A stretch of DNA of 59,846 nt from Gemmatimonadota bacterium (GCA_009838845.1 VXRD01000149.1:1-59846); one strand, 5' to 3'; shown: positions 7,261 through 16,405, numbered from the stretch's first letter. Notes: a model not told the origin generated them from the sequence alone. Numbers and translations are program-made.

Positions 7261-8415
7261 TTATTTTTGGGTGGGAAATAAGTGTTGCAGAGAATCCTTG
7301 GCAGATAGCGTATCATCAAATGGTTCGATTTTATTCTTCTCAACAATAACTGATGAACGATCTATTGGAGCAACGTCAATTTCAACAACTAATATCTTTG
7401 GATCGTTGGTGTAAAAAACATTGTTCACAACAGTGTTATCCCTCCCTGTTGGAGCAGGGATATTTTTCTGATCAAGATAGTCCACCCTTACTGGATCGTC
7501 TGTTTTTTTATTTAAAATCTGAATATATCGAGTCAGGTTCTTATTAGATCCGATGAATTTATTATCCTTTATGATGTTGGCAAATCCCGCTAGTTTGACT
7601 ATTTCTTCATTGTAGGATTTTTCATAACAGTATAGAATATTATTCCGGACAGTTACAAATGAGGCCGCGTATTTGATATCGATATATTGCCCCAGTAATC
7701 CCGGTCCCAATATGCTTTCCTCAATTATGATATTATGGGCTCTTGCCATTTTCCCTCTTTCTTCAAGCCCTTTTGATGAACCAATATAAAAGCCTTCTCC
7801 TTCATGGGCGTTATAATCTTTATTCAGCCATTCTCCAATATGATGAATTTTCATTCTTCTAAAGGTGTTATGGTGACTTTCATTCCTGATAGCTACAGCA
7901 GTGTTATGTGTATGATGTATATGCACATCTTCAATAACATTATGGTGTGATCCCGATCCTGATAAATATAAACCGATACGAAAACCATGCGTGTTCCAAT
8001 ACCCCTTGTCCAGAGACACTTTCTTCCCGGTTATTTCTATGCGGGAAATGTTCCAGAACGAGCCACTTAGTTTGATTGCTACCAAATCCACTTCCTTTTT
8101 TTTCCCAACCGTGGAAATTACAGCATATCGACCCTGGCCTGTGCTGTCTTTTGATGTAAGGGTGATTCTGTTTTTATCGGACCCATTTGCATGCAGCTTA
8201 AAACTCTTATCGATTTCATACACTTTGCCGCCCTGAAGCATAATCGTATCACCTGGCTTGACGGTATCCAATGCATCGTAAACATCCTTGCTTGTAGCGC
8301 ATTGATAAATATCGCTAGCGTAAAGCACATTGATATTGGCAATCAACAGGGAAAAGGAAAAAATTAAAGGGGGCATGAGTCGTTTCGGGGCTAAATTGTT
8401 AATGACGTTTTTCAT
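7261..8415 (-). CDS. Secreted right-handed beta-helix protein, polysaccharide-lyase-like
   Basis: The 384-residue protein starts with a signal peptide (PPLIFSFSLLIANINVLYA) and continues as a parallel beta-helix. SSKDVYDAL-type entry is followed by VKPGDTIMLQGGKVYEI, then repeated H-N-x-I/T turns (HHNVIEDVHIHH, HHNTFRRMKIHH, NIIIEES, NTVVNNVF). This is the architecture of PL6-like lyases and other NosD/pectate-lyase-type proteins acting on uronate polysaccharides outside the cell. Catalytic residues cannot be assigned by eye. The gene is much more AT-rich than its neighbours, which suggests acquisition from another lineage. It lies between the relic block and an APH-type kinase. Confidence 0.7.
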   Translation of the reverse strand: MKNVINNLAPKRLMPPLIFSFSLLIANINVLYASDIYQCATSKDVYDALDTVKPGDTIMLQGGKVYEIDKSFKLHANGSDKNRITLTSKDSTGQGRYAVISTVGKKKEVDLVAIKLSGSFWNISRIEITGKKVSLDKGYWNTHGFRIGLYLSGSGSHHNVIEDVHIHHTHNTAVAIRNESHHNTFRRMKIHHIGEWLNKDYNAHEGEGFYIGSSKGLEERGKMARAHNIIIEESILGPGLLGQYIDIKYAASFVTVRNNILYCYEKSYNEEIVKLAGFANIIKDNKFIGSNKNLTRYIQILNKKTDDPVRVDYLDQKNIPAPTGRDNTVVNNVFYTNDPKILVVEIDVAPIDRSSVIVEKNKIEPFDDTLSAKDSLQHLFPTQK

Positions 8416-8436
8416 ACATTCCGCACCATATCGTTC

Positions 8437-9225
8437 TCAGTCAACAAAGTCATGGATTCTTTGATATACGCTCAATTTGGCCTGATCCAATTCCTGCCCA
8501 TATTCCTGGAAAAACAGAGGAATCCACTCATTCCCAAGATTTCTGCGAATGGTGTAGTAAGCTGCGACAAAATCGAGATATCGATCTCCAACGCCCGCAT
8601 AGCCCAAATCAATGTAGCCACTTAAACGGCCATCGTGGATCATAATGTTGGGTAGGCAATAATCCCCATGGGTGAACACCAGGTCCTCTGGTGGCAGGTC
8701 GGCCCTTATGCTGTCCAACTCATCTCGAAGAACATTCCTCGTTTCACCATCTGGTATCTGACCGTCCAGTACGCCTGAGTCAATCAAGTCTGTCGCCCAA
8801 GCAAAATAGCGTTCCATGCGCCAATCTAAGGGGCACGAATCGATCGCTATCGCGTGAATTTCGCGAAGACCACGAGCGAACATGCGTACGAGACGCGGAA
8901 CATCACTTTTGGCATCCTGGTGGATGCCAGATACACCAGCTATTTGGGTCATGAGCAGATACTGAGTATCACCTTCTTCGTGGAAGCAGACCACGCGAGG
9001 AACGTTCAATTTCCCCTGGAGCCAGGACATTGCCGTTTTCTCGGCCAGAAGATCGGATTCTTGTGGTGCCGCATGCATATCTCGTGCTTTGAGGAACAAA
9101 CTCTGTTTGCGTGGATGAGTGTACCGGAACACGTCGGCACACGATGCTGTTCGGAAATTTTCTCCATCTGACTCAAAACCCGCGAGATGGGCTTGGACAG
9201 CAGTTGGAAGATTTTCGACTTTCAA
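8437..9225 (-). CDS. APH(3')-type aminoglycoside phosphotransferase homologue
   Basis: The 262-residue protein closely follows the APH(3') pattern. The Brenner motif THGDYCLPNIM supplies the catalytic Asp and the metal-binding Asn. GYIDLGYAGVGDRYLD has the DFG-like Asp, and the size fits the family (about 265 residues). Such enzymes phosphorylate the 3'-OH of kanamycin-type drugs with ATP; whether this one confers resistance is untested. The start is a TTG at 9225, seven bases after GGGAG. A GTTACGC core-like sequence lies directly upstream, so this gene may also be a cassette. The 3' end is at 8437, 21 bp before the beta-helix gene. Confidence 0.8.
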   Translation of the reverse strand: MKVENLPTAVQAHLAGFESDGENFRTASCADVFRYTHPRKQSLFLKARDMHAAPQESDLLAEKTAMSWLQGKLNVPRVVCFHEEGDTQYLLMTQIAGVSGIHQDAKSDVPRLVRMFARGLREIHAIAIDSCPLDWRMERYFAWATDLIDSGVLDGQIPDGETRNVLRDELDSIRADLPPEDLVFTHGDYCLPNIMIHDGRLSGYIDLGYAGVGDRYLDFVAAYYTIRRNLGNEWIPLFFQEYGQELDQAKLSVYQRIHDFVD

Positions 9226-9226
9226 T

Positions 9227-9289
9227 GCGTAACTCCCGACCAGACTACTCTCATCACATAACCCTTGGGATTAACGAAATCTATTAGCG
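9227..9289 (-). other. Weak attC-like segment upstream of the APH(3')-type gene
   Basis: The segment runs on the minus strand from CGCTAAT (the same R''-like end as site 7 at 57209) to GTTACGC, with the gene's TTG start next to it. A small TAATCCC/GGGTTA hairpin lies inside, but long arms are lacking. It shares TTCGTTAATCCC with the element upstream of the methionine aminopeptidase gene at 51161. A decayed site or a chance likeness are both possible. Confidence 0.3.
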
Positions 9290-9301
9290 GTCTCAGTTTG
9301 T

Positions 9302-9350
9302 GTATTCAATATAAAAAATAAAGGAGACTACGAGTTCTTCCGTAGCCTCC
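9302..9350 (-). terminator. Rho-independent terminator after the EF-hand esterase gene
   Basis: On the minus strand the arms GGAGGCTACG and CGTAGTCTCC (9350-9341 and 9332-9323) form a ten-base stem with one mismatch around an eight-base loop. It is followed by the T-rich tract TTTATTTTTTATATTG. It lies 24 bp past the stop codon of the gene at 9374-10516. Confidence 0.8.
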
Positions 9351-9373
9351 ACTGATGAACCTGCCAATGTGTT

Positions 9374-10516
9374 TCACTTTTTTGAATAGAATTTTTGATC
9401 CATTAAAACGGGCTTTGTTTTCAAGAGGGGGACGGCAAAGCTGTGAATATCCTCTATCATAGCTACAACAAATACTTCATCCACTCGTCTGCCCCAGTAG
9501 AATCCATGGTCTTTGCCTGGATAAATTTTCACTTCGACCGTTTTTCTTCCTTTCCTAATCGCAGGAATAATATAATCCATATTGACGTGTTTCAAAGGAT
9601 GGACATCTCCGTGAAGGACGAGTAGGGGAGTTTGAAAACGGCTTACTTTGTCTTGAACTTTGGCAATGATATCTGGTGTCCAAAACTTCGCAGGATCGTT
9701 GATTGGCTCATATCGAACCGCCTGGTTAGCTGAGGGTTTTGTCAACATCCCTGCAAAAATAATCGAAGCAGGTTCTCCAGCGACTGCCGCGCTCACAGAG
9801 GTTCGACTGATCAGATCCAGCGTCATACTACCACCTCCACTGCCCCCCATTACGACAATACTTTCGGAATCCACCTGATCGAGTTTTCGTACCGTTTCCA
9901 CAATGGCCAGAAAATCCAGAATTGGCCCTTCAGCCTGTGGATTGTCGGTATAATCCCGACGCGTAGCCTGAACAGTAACATAGCCCAGCGCTAAAAATCG
10001 TGTTTGAATGGGGCCTCCTGTCAGGTTTTGCTGTCGTCTTTCCTGGTTCTGGTATCCGAGACCACCGTGCATAAAGACAATTGCAGGAAACGGCCCATCG
10101 CCTGGTGGTACGCGATAAGATGCTTCTGAAGTTGCTCCATCGCCAGAAGGTGTGCGTAGTTCGTGAACGGGTGAAATAGATAATGGTATTGACACCGGTT
10201 TTACGCCCTTAGCCAATGGAGAATTTTCATTGTCACCAGCCATCATGCGCTGTTCTTCTTCGGTATATTCCGTTTCAGGAGGTGTTGGGTTCAAGCCAAA
10301 CTCCTCTCGAGAAATAAAACCGTCTTTGTTCGAATCCCGTCTATCGAAATTCGCCGCATTACCACTAAACTCTTCTTTGGAAATTCGACCATCCTTATTT
10401 ATATCATGCCGGACGAAGTTCCTCTCACGTCGTTGTTCCCTGCTTTCATTGGCATCCTGAGCCAAGACAGGCACAGTAAAAAGAAGCACTAACAAAACAC
10501 TCCGTACAAGGGTCAT
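9374..10516 (-). CDS. Secreted alpha/beta-hydrolase with two N-terminal EF-hands
   Basis: The 380-residue product has a signal peptide (MTLVRSVLLVLLFTVPVLAQ), then two canonical EF-hand loops, DINKDGRISKEE and DSNKDGFISREE (about residues 40-75), and then a dienelactone-hydrolase/prolyl-oligopeptidase-like domain. The oxyanion strand reads FMHGGLG, the nucleophile elbow GGSGGG, the acid lies in LHGDVHP and the His in KDHGFY. It probably cleaves esters outside the cytoplasm with a calcium-binding module for stability or surface attachment. The start at 10516 follows AGGA. An in-frame Met nine codons upstream lacks such a site. Confidence 0.8.
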   Translation of the reverse strand: MTLVRSVLLVLLFTVPVLAQDANESREQRRERNFVRHDINKDGRISKEEFSGNAANFDRRDSNKDGFISREEFGLNPTPPETEYTEEEQRMMAGDNENSPLAKGVKPVSIPLSISPVHELRTPSGDGATSEASYRVPPGDGPFPAIVFMHGGLGYQNQERRQQNLTGGPIQTRFLALGYVTVQATRRDYTDNPQAEGPILDFLAIVETVRKLDQVDSESIVVMGGSGGGSMTLDLISRTSVSAAVAGEPASIIFAGMLTKPSANQAVRYEPINDPAKFWTPDIIAKVQDKVSRFQTPLLVLHGDVHPLKHVNMDYIIPAIRKGRKTVEVKIYPGKDHGFYWGRRVDEVFVVAMIEDIHSFAVPLLKTKPVLMDQKFYSKK

Positions 10517-10591
10517 TTTTTTCCTATGGCGTCCAATGTGCAATTCAAAAAATAAGAGACTTGCAGAATATATTGCGGTGGCTCTTCTATG

Positions 10592-11680
10592 TCAAAGCCT
10601 ATCACCATTCGGCAGCCGTGCGACCTCCCCGCGCAGTCGGGCATTCTCTGTTACGATCTTGCCAGCGCGAACGTCCGCCTCTCTGAACTTTGCCATGAAA
10701 ACCGCTCCGTTTGGCGTGCGATTGTAATCATAAATGATGTAGATTGTTCCATCGCCTGCCTGCACGCCATCGGGATAGGTGACCTTCTCCCGTTCATCCA
10801 GCATGAGTCCGCCCTGCCACGTCAGGCCTTCATCGTCGGATACAAACGCCACCAATTTCTCGCGTCTCGTCTTTTCGATCATGGATCCATGTTTGACCAA
10901 TAACAATGCGCCAGATTTCAAACGACGCACAAAAAATCGGGTGGTAGGATGTGGTATTTTAAGACGTTCAACGGGCGTCCAGGTCTTTCCAAGATCGTAA
11001 GAAACTGTCTGACCGATGCCACGGACTCGCACCAGCATCCAGAGTGAGCCGTCCTTTCGCTCAACAATCATCGGTTCGTCAGGCCCCCGCAATTCCGCGT
11101 TAACAATATTGGCAGTACCACGACGCTCGAAGGTCTTGCCCTGATCGCGCGAGGCATAGACCTTGATGCTGTTGTCAGTCTTCCATACAGACGAGGTAAA
11201 GAGCCAATCGCCATTCGATAGTACCGTTGGTTTGTTCAGCATGATGCCATTACCCAATCGACGCGGTTTCGACCATGTTGGGTTCTCTGCATCTGGATTG
11301 CTGGTGACAATAGTCCATATGCCGTAACGGCCATCTTGTTGACCAAAACTCTGTCCCCAGAAAACCCACATCCGATCCTGGGGGTCGGTCCAGATGGAAG
11401 CGGACATAGCCCGAACATCCCTGCAGGGCAGTACCATGACTTTTGGATCTGACCAGGTGTGTCCATCGTCATCACTACGAATCAAGACCTGGTAGTTTCG
11501 CGGGCTTTCGACATCCCGCCCGTAAACTACCCACAACCTTCCCTTTGCGGTGCGTTCGATGCCTGGCACGCCCTGTCGTGTGGTCGGCGGCACATGCTGT
11601 ATCCAGGGATTGACAATGACCGTCGCCGGTTCGAGTGCAATATCGGCATCACGCTGTTTCTCTAGTTCTGCATCTGTCAT
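10592..11680 (-). CDS. Sialidase-like BNR/Asp-box protein
   Basis: This 362-residue propeller protein has Asp-boxes SDDDGHTWSD, SRDQGKTF, SYDLGKTW and SDDEGLTW, the usual blades of exo-sialidase-like proteins, and the typical closing pattern YIIYDYNR. It lacks a signal peptide when started at the Met at 11680; the ribosome-binding site is weak. Known relatives act on sialic-acid-like or other terminal sugars, but many members have no tested function. It lies 75 bp upstream of the EF-hand esterase and may form a unit with it. Confidence 0.8.
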   Translation of the reverse strand: MTDAELEKQRDADIALEPATVIVNPWIQHVPPTTRQGVPGIERTAKGRLWVVYGRDVESPRNYQVLIRSDDDGHTWSDPKVMVLPCRDVRAMSASIWTDPQDRMWVFWGQSFGQQDGRYGIWTIVTSNPDAENPTWSKPRRLGNGIMLNKPTVLSNGDWLFTSSVWKTDNSIKVYASRDQGKTFERRGTANIVNAELRGPDEPMIVERKDGSLWMLVRVRGIGQTVSYDLGKTWTPVERLKIPHPTTRFFVRRLKSGALLLVKHGSMIEKTRREKLVAFVSDDEGLTWQGGLMLDEREKVTYPDGVQAGDGTIYIIYDYNRTPNGAVFMAKFREADVRAGKIVTENARLRGEVARLPNGDRL

Positions 11681-11752
11681 GTTGTTTTTCTTTTTGAAGA
11701 TAAGCTGCACTTGCGCCTAACGGCTGCTATTGCCGACGCAGGTGTGACAATT

Positions 11753-12348
11753 TTACCACTCATCCAGATTGCGATCAAAAAAACTCATAATAGCCCTGGA
11801 ATCCGGCCTATCCATATAAGCCATGTCTGAAAAATAACATCTACTATCGAGATCGCACATTATCGAATTTAGTGGCGCACCAGGAGTAGTTTTTTGGCTT
11901 TGATTTGAAGTAAATAGCACTTCCATTTGCCAACTATGAAGAAGGGGTGCAGCCTCACTGTGAACCAGAGCAATACAATTGTGCCAGGTGCCAAAAGTTG
12001 AGTCATCAACAGAACGTATTTTTTTTACATAATGGTCAATAATCTGCTGATCTGTGGCCTTTTGCTCTTGGGAACAAATTCGCCGGACAAAAACGTTAGG
12101 TTGCTCCTCATTTGACAATCCATTGATCTCCAGTCCAGAATCGATTGCAAAAGACGGGAGGCCCGATGTTTGATAATAAGCTATTGCCTTTTTGATCGCA
12201 TTCTTTTCAGGGGTATCACCGTCTTCAGTGACATTTAATTTTAGTCCCAATGGATAGGGTCTATAATTTCAATTGAAAACGGCGATAAAATATGTCTAAC
12301 ATGACGAATTTTTTCTTTATTGGCCGTTCCAAATAGAATCTTCTTCAT
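11753..12348 (-). pseudogene. RdgB/HAM1-like NTP pyrophosphatase gene with a frameshift
   Basis: The first frame, from an ATG at 12348, reads MKKILFGTANKEKIRHVRHI..., a classic RdgB/HAM1 N-terminus, and stops after 35 codons near 12241. The rest lies in the next frame: GLKLNVTEDGDTPEKNA, then LPSFAIDSGLEINGL with the conserved D-S-G-L-E, to 11753. Together they make about 200 residues, the normal family length, so a single-base change near 12250 broke the gene (or is a sequencing error). RdgB enzymes hydrolyse ITP/XTP and related non-canonical nucleotides. The C-terminal half is divergent from E. coli RdgB. Confidence 0.75.
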
Positions 12349-12466
12349 TGAAAATTAAACCTCTGTATATAGTCAAAACAGTGCTTTTTTTATCGGATTC
12401 AAGATTTTTCTGTCCATATACAACTGGCGGTCATTGTCGTGCTCTTCAGTGAGTTTTATCTCGATA

Positions 12467-12880
12467 TTATGATCGCTCTTCATCTGCATCATGAAAATCA
12501 AAAAAGGTCAATATGTCATCCCGATCCGAAAATCCACGCGCCGCTTTCATTTTTTTAAGCTCAGAAGTGGAGTCGTCGCGCCAGCCACGCTTTTCCATGA
12601 ATTGATTCCAGATTTGAATTTCTTCATTATTGGGGCGTCTTCCATTCTCAAAACACCATTCCAGTATCTCCTCATCAGTTCCACCAGGAAGAACCCTTCG
12701 AACTAATGCGTCGTAGTCTATCTGAAGAAAGCGAAGGCATCGACCATCAAGTCCAAACCCACGATTGTAGTCCTTTGGAAGCTTGCCTTGAGCGTGAAGC
12801 CGTATTTTGTCCAGCATTCGCCCGAAGAATACGATCTCTCCTACTTTTTCGTAGGAACTCCTTAAGTTGGAAATTTGCAT
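12467..12880 (-). CDS. DUF5069-type protein
   Basis: The 137-residue protein resembles the DUF5069 family: a basic GRMLDKIRLHAQGKLP segment, then GLDGRCLRFLQIDYDAL, then a Trp-containing WNQFMEKRGW near the middle. A second, clearer DUF5069 protein is at 28669. The family function is unknown. It is divergent from the kinase gene at 12973, leaving 92 bp for promoters of both. Family assignment is by eye. Confidence 0.6.
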   Translation of the reverse strand: MQISNLRSSYEKVGEIVFFGRMLDKIRLHAQGKLPKDYNRGFGLDGRCLRFLQIDYDALVRRVLPGGTDEEILEWCFENGRRPNNEEIQIWNQFMEKRGWRDDSTSELKKMKAARGFSDRDDILTFFDFHDADEERS

Positions 12881-12972
12881 ATGGTATTTCTCCTATCTCA
12901 TGCCCGAAGTGCATCCGTATTCGTTAAATAAAAAAGCCTTCAAACATAATCCTATCGACAAGCAGACAGCGT

Positions 12973-13995
12973 ATGCAAACATCTGAACAGACGAAGACCA
13001 ACTTGAGGAATTACGATTTTCTCACCCCCAGAGGCCAGGCTCGGCGTTTGCGCGAACTCGCGAAGTCCGCACTGCGTCAATTCGACATTCGCGTCCACCG
13101 CCTCGAACTCATCAAGCATCTGGTCAACACGACATTCAGACTCCGATCAGATGAAGGAGAGTTTCTGGTTCGCGTCCACCGGGAAAAAAACCACACCGTT
13201 CGTCTGGTCGAATCAGAACTGGCGTGGCTCCTGGCGCTGTCCAAAGAAGCCGATGGTACAGTCCAGACGCCCTATATCGCCCCAGACGGCAGAGTCGTTG
13301 TTTTGGCGGAAGCCGCCGGTGTGCCCAAAGCTTACCCCGTCACAGTGCTTTCATGGATCAAAGGACGTATCGTGCCTCAGGTGCGTCGGACAGCCAGGCA
13401 TTATGAAAGCCTCGGGCGCCTTGTTGCCACACTACACAAACACGCGATGCAGTGGGATCCACCTGACGATTTCGAACGCCCTGTCTATGACGCCATTCAC
13501 CAACTGGGAAAGTTCTCAGTCCGACCCCTGCCTGAGTTAGGACCTCGATACCTGCCCGCGCACGTCTTGAGAGACATGGAAGCCGTCTATGAACGGCGTC
13601 AAGAAGCCGAAAAGGTGTTGGGTACTGGTTGCGAACATTTTGGTCTGATTCACTTTGATCTCAGCTTCAGCAACATCCTGTTCTATGGCGGGGAAGCGCT
13701 ACCGATCGATTTCGACGCGTGTGGCTTCGGTTTTTATGCCTACGATCTCGGTGTTGCTCTGACAGGTCCTTTTGCCTACGAGAACTTTATGGCCCGATGT
13801 GAGGTTGTCTTCCGAGGCTATCGCCAGGTCCTACCTCTCAGGCGCGAATGGATCGAGTACCTCCCGACCTTCATGGCATCTCGCACTGCTTCCTATATCT
13901 TACATGTCGCAGCGGATCCGAAAGCTGTAGAGTCACAGTGGCGCTCCCTTCTGCGTCCCCTTCTTAAGGCCTCTCTTGATCAGTTTCCCTCCTGA
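12973..13995 (+). CDS. APH-fold phosphotransferase, SrkA/homoserine-kinase-like
   Basis: The 340-residue protein has the kinase Brenner motif IHFDLSFSNIL and the metal-binding LPIDFDACGFG, with a beta-rich ATP-binding N-lobe (KHLVNTTFRLRSDEGEFLVRVHRE). The length and C-terminal helices fit SrkA/ThrB2-type small-molecule or protein kinases better than true aminoglycoside kinases. The ATG at 12973 lacks a clear ribosome-binding site. It is one of two confident plus-strand genes in the window and is convergent with the kinase at 14026. Confidence 0.8.
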   Translation: MQTSEQTKTNLRNYDFLTPRGQARRLRELAKSALRQFDIRVHRLELIKHLVNTTFRLRSDEGEFLVRVHREKNHTVRLVESELAWLLALSKEADGTVQTPYIAPDGRVVVLAEAAGVPKAYPVTVLSWIKGRIVPQVRRTARHYESLGRLVATLHKHAMQWDPPDDFERPVYDAIHQLGKFSVRPLPELGPRYLPAHVLRDMEAVYERRQEAEKVLGTGCEHFGLIHFDLSFSNILFYGGEALPIDFDACGFGFYAYDLGVALTGPFAYENFMARCEVVFRGYRQVLPLRREWIEYLPTFMASRTASYILHVAADPKAVESQWRSLLRPLLKASLDQFPS

Positions 13996-14025
13996 TGTCC
14001 TTAATGGGAGTTGATTTACTTCTCG

Positions 14026-14973
14026 TCACAGATCAAAGTTATCACTCAATAACTGCCTACTGATATCTCTACCCCTTTGACGGGGATATACAAGCCCGCT
14101 GACAACCGTCGATTTGTAATGATAGAGGGCTCGGCTTTTGATCGAGGAATCTGTCCGTGGATAGTTCGCTAATACCGAGTCCACGAATGCTTCCCCGTAA
14201 GCCCACATCCCCGCAACATCGTAAGCAGGATCCATAAGGCGAATGTCCCCCCAGTCGATGATGCCTGTGATCCGGCCGCTTTTGGGATCATGGTAGATGT
14301 GTTGATACCAGACGTCACTGTGCGTGAATGTCGGCGTGTAGTCTGGCCTCGTCTGAATGTCGTTCAGCCATCGCTTGCACACTCGCCGAACTTCGGGATC
14401 AAGGTTAGAAGCGTGACGATAGAATCGACGCTCAACACCCCGCGGCGATCGGGGTCGTCCCTCTTCAACGCCAAGTTCGATCGCTTGCTCGACTGGAAAG
14501 GTGTGAACGGTGCTCAGAAACTTACCCAGAGCCACCGCTGCATCGGCACGGTTTTCCTCAGACAGGTTCCGAAAGTGGGCAGGGCTCAGGCAGATTCCTG
14601 GTATCATCTCATATCCTGCAAAGTCCGGCGTTTTGGGAAGGTATGTGTAGTTGGGAACGGGAATGCCAACCGTTCCCTTCAGACGCTCCAAGACAGCCTG
14701 TTCCCGCAGCAGCTTGATAATATCTTCTGTTTTATTGCCAATGACGAATCGAAAGATATAGCGGTCATTCAACAGAAACATCAGGTGATCTCCAAAGTCA
14801 TCGATACGTTTGTAACCAGCATTCTGAAACTCAGGGAACGCCTCTCGGATTCGCTGTACGTAGTGCTCGACATCGATTTCGTTTGCCTTGGGAATCTTTG
14901 GTTTCCAGCGTCCAGACTGCTCGATTTCAGGGTAAGCCTTTGCAATTCGCTGTAAGTAGCGCTTGGTTGCCAT
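14026..14973 (-). CDS. APH-family phosphotransferase with H-x-D-x4-H motif
   Basis: Starting at 14973, after GAAAGGAAG, gives 315 residues. The catalytic loop reads THSDVWYQHIY, with His where most APH enzymes have Asn, followed by GIIDWGDIRLMDP. The same pattern marks the kinases at 48778 and 57304, and all three begin with a YLQRI/YLERI segment and share DPA-D-x-G-x-W-x-Y-G-E-x-F. A His in that position is, to my knowledge, also seen in macrolide 2'-phosphotransferases. The substrate is unknown. Downstream it is convergent with the gene at 12973. Confidence 0.8.
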   Translation of the reverse strand: MATKRYLQRIAKAYPEIEQSGRWKPKIPKANEIDVEHYVQRIREAFPEFQNAGYKRIDDFGDHLMFLLNDRYIFRFVIGNKTEDIIKLLREQAVLERLKGTVGIPVPNYTYLPKTPDFAGYEMIPGICLSPAHFRNLSEENRADAAVALGKFLSTVHTFPVEQAIELGVEEGRPRSPRGVERRFYRHASNLDPEVRRVCKRWLNDIQTRPDYTPTFTHSDVWYQHIYHDPKSGRITGIIDWGDIRLMDPAYDVAGMWAYGEAFVDSVLANYPRTDSSIKSRALYHYKSTVVSGLVYPRQRGRDISRQLLSDNFDL

Positions 14974-15095
14974 AGGGGGCTTCCTTTCTTCGCTCACGAC
15001 TCTTTTGGAGGATAACACCACCCCTGTTCAGTCAGACCAAGATCCCTAATGTCCAATGAAGCTCACGATCTCACCTTCCAGACTCAGTTCTTCCT

Positions 15096-15170
15096 TCTCC
15101 TGTCAACCATTTGTCTGGCGGTCACAACTTTTTTCATTTTCTGAGTTTATCAATGTCTTTCGAGATCATG
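15096..15170 (-). pseudogene. Second relic of a trpD paralogue
   Basis: Two fused pieces match the intact trpD gene: 15096-15139 to 25526-25569, and 15140-15170 to 26009-26039, ending exactly at the start codon. Upstream the relic keeps TTTACAAAAGAG and GGTGCTTCCTATT, matching the upstream sequence of the relic at 6160-6515 but not that of the intact gene. No frame is open. It lies between the kinase and MFS genes. Confidence 0.7.
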
Positions 15171-15235
15171 GGTGGTGCTTCCTATTTACAAAAGAGCAGT
15201 TGGACCTGTTAGAAGCAGTGGCGGCTCGACGCCTT

Positions 15236-16405
15236 TTACATCTGTTTTGGGACGTGCGATTCCCGCAAAAACGCAAAGATTACAAATAGTGCAAAGAATG
15301 CCGGAAGGACTGCCAGCAATAATGGATAGGCCATTTCACCTGTCATACCGAGTGCTGCGACTCCAAGCAGCGGCGCAATCAACAAAGAGAGATCCATGAG
15401 GGAATCAAATGCCCCCATGGCGGCTCCTATATATGAAGGGTCAAACGCCTCCGAAGCGTACACGAATGATAATAAATATGGAACTGCATTTGTAAGACAG
15501 AAGAGAACGTAGAACCCTATCAGCAGGGATAGGCTGTCGGCATAAACCAGTCCCACGCCCGATAGCACCAGGATCCCGAGAGAAGCAAGAACATAGAGTT
15601 TTCGTCCTACCTTATCAGAGATTACCCCGGTGAAGTATGAAGACACACTAAATGCAAATGAACCGGTTGCCAAGATTAGCCCGATTTCCCACGCATTGAG
15701 TCCCAACATCTCACCCTTTGTCGGTACAAATACTCCGAAAATCCCGAAGGCAAACAGACCCGCGAATCCCATCAGAAGATAGACGAATACGCGACTATTC
15801 CCAAAGGTTGCACCAAGGCTGCGAAAAACGCCCAGATTGTGCTCCGATGAGGCCCGTTCTCCACCCTTGATAAGATAGAGAGCAGCACAGAAGGCCACGA
15901 GTGAGAGAAGCCCGTCCACCAGAAATGGGGCTCGAAGCGAAGCCAACGAAAGTACAGCTCCAAGGGCGGGACCAACTACGAAAGACAGTCCCTGGCTGCT
16001 TCTGAGGATCCCGAAGAACCGTCCTGGAGCATCCTTGCCAAGCGTTGAAGTGATTGCCAGGAGGGCGGGCATCGAGATGGCATCAGCGACACCACCAAGG
16101 ACTCGAAGAATGACCAGATGGATCCAGTCGCTCGCAATCAGACACAAAAGAGATGAAACTGAACCGAGGGCTGTGCCTACCAGAATGAGACGTTTCCGTG
16201 AGAAGCGATCCGCAAGGGCACCTGCGAAGAATTGGGCGACTACCACTGTAGCAAGGGCGGCCGACACGACTATGGGTATCTGGTACGTTTCAGCCCCGAG
16301 TTCCGTGCTGAGTCTCGGCAATACGGGAAGGCTGACGAGAGTACTCAGGAAGATGATGAACGCCATCAAGCCGATGGCATACATTCTGTGCAGGTCAGAT
16401 GTCAT
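15236..16405 (-). CDS. MFS transporter, drug-exporter type (DHA1-like)
   Basis: The 389-residue protein has about 12 membrane segments and the MFS motif A, GALADRFSRKRLILVG, in the loop between helices 2 and 3, repeated as GVISDKVGRKLYV in the second half. FVVGPALGAVLSL resembles motif C of proton-coupled drug exporters such as TetA. The substrate is unknown. The start ATG at 16405 overlaps the stop of the upstream gene by one base (TAATG) and has GAGGAAG before it, so the two are translationally coupled. An export role together with the coupled protein is likely. Confidence 0.85.
   Translation of the reverse strand: MTSDLHRMYAIGLMAFIIFLSTLVSLPVLPRLSTELGAETYQIPIVVSAALATVVVAQFFAGALADRFSRKRLILVGTALGSVSSLLCLIASDWIHLVILRVLGGVADAISMPALLAITSTLGKDAPGRFFGILRSSQGLSFVVGPALGAVLSLASLRAPFLVDGLLSLVAFCAALYLIKGGERASSEHNLGVFRSLGATFGNSRVFVYLLMGFAGLFAFGIFGVFVPTKGEMLGLNAWEIGLILATGSFAFSVSSYFTGVISDKVGRKLYVLASLGILVLSGVGLVYADSLSLLIGFYVLFCLTNAVPYLLSFVYASEAFDPSYIGAAMGAFDSLMDLSLLIAPLLGVAALGMTGEMAYPLLLAVLPAFFALFVIFAFLRESHVPKQM

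Noticed and set aside
11711-11752. CCTAACGGCTGCTATTGCCG segment resembling an attC inverse core
   Set aside because: Only one end is core-like; no second core or arms were found in the short gap between the two genes.
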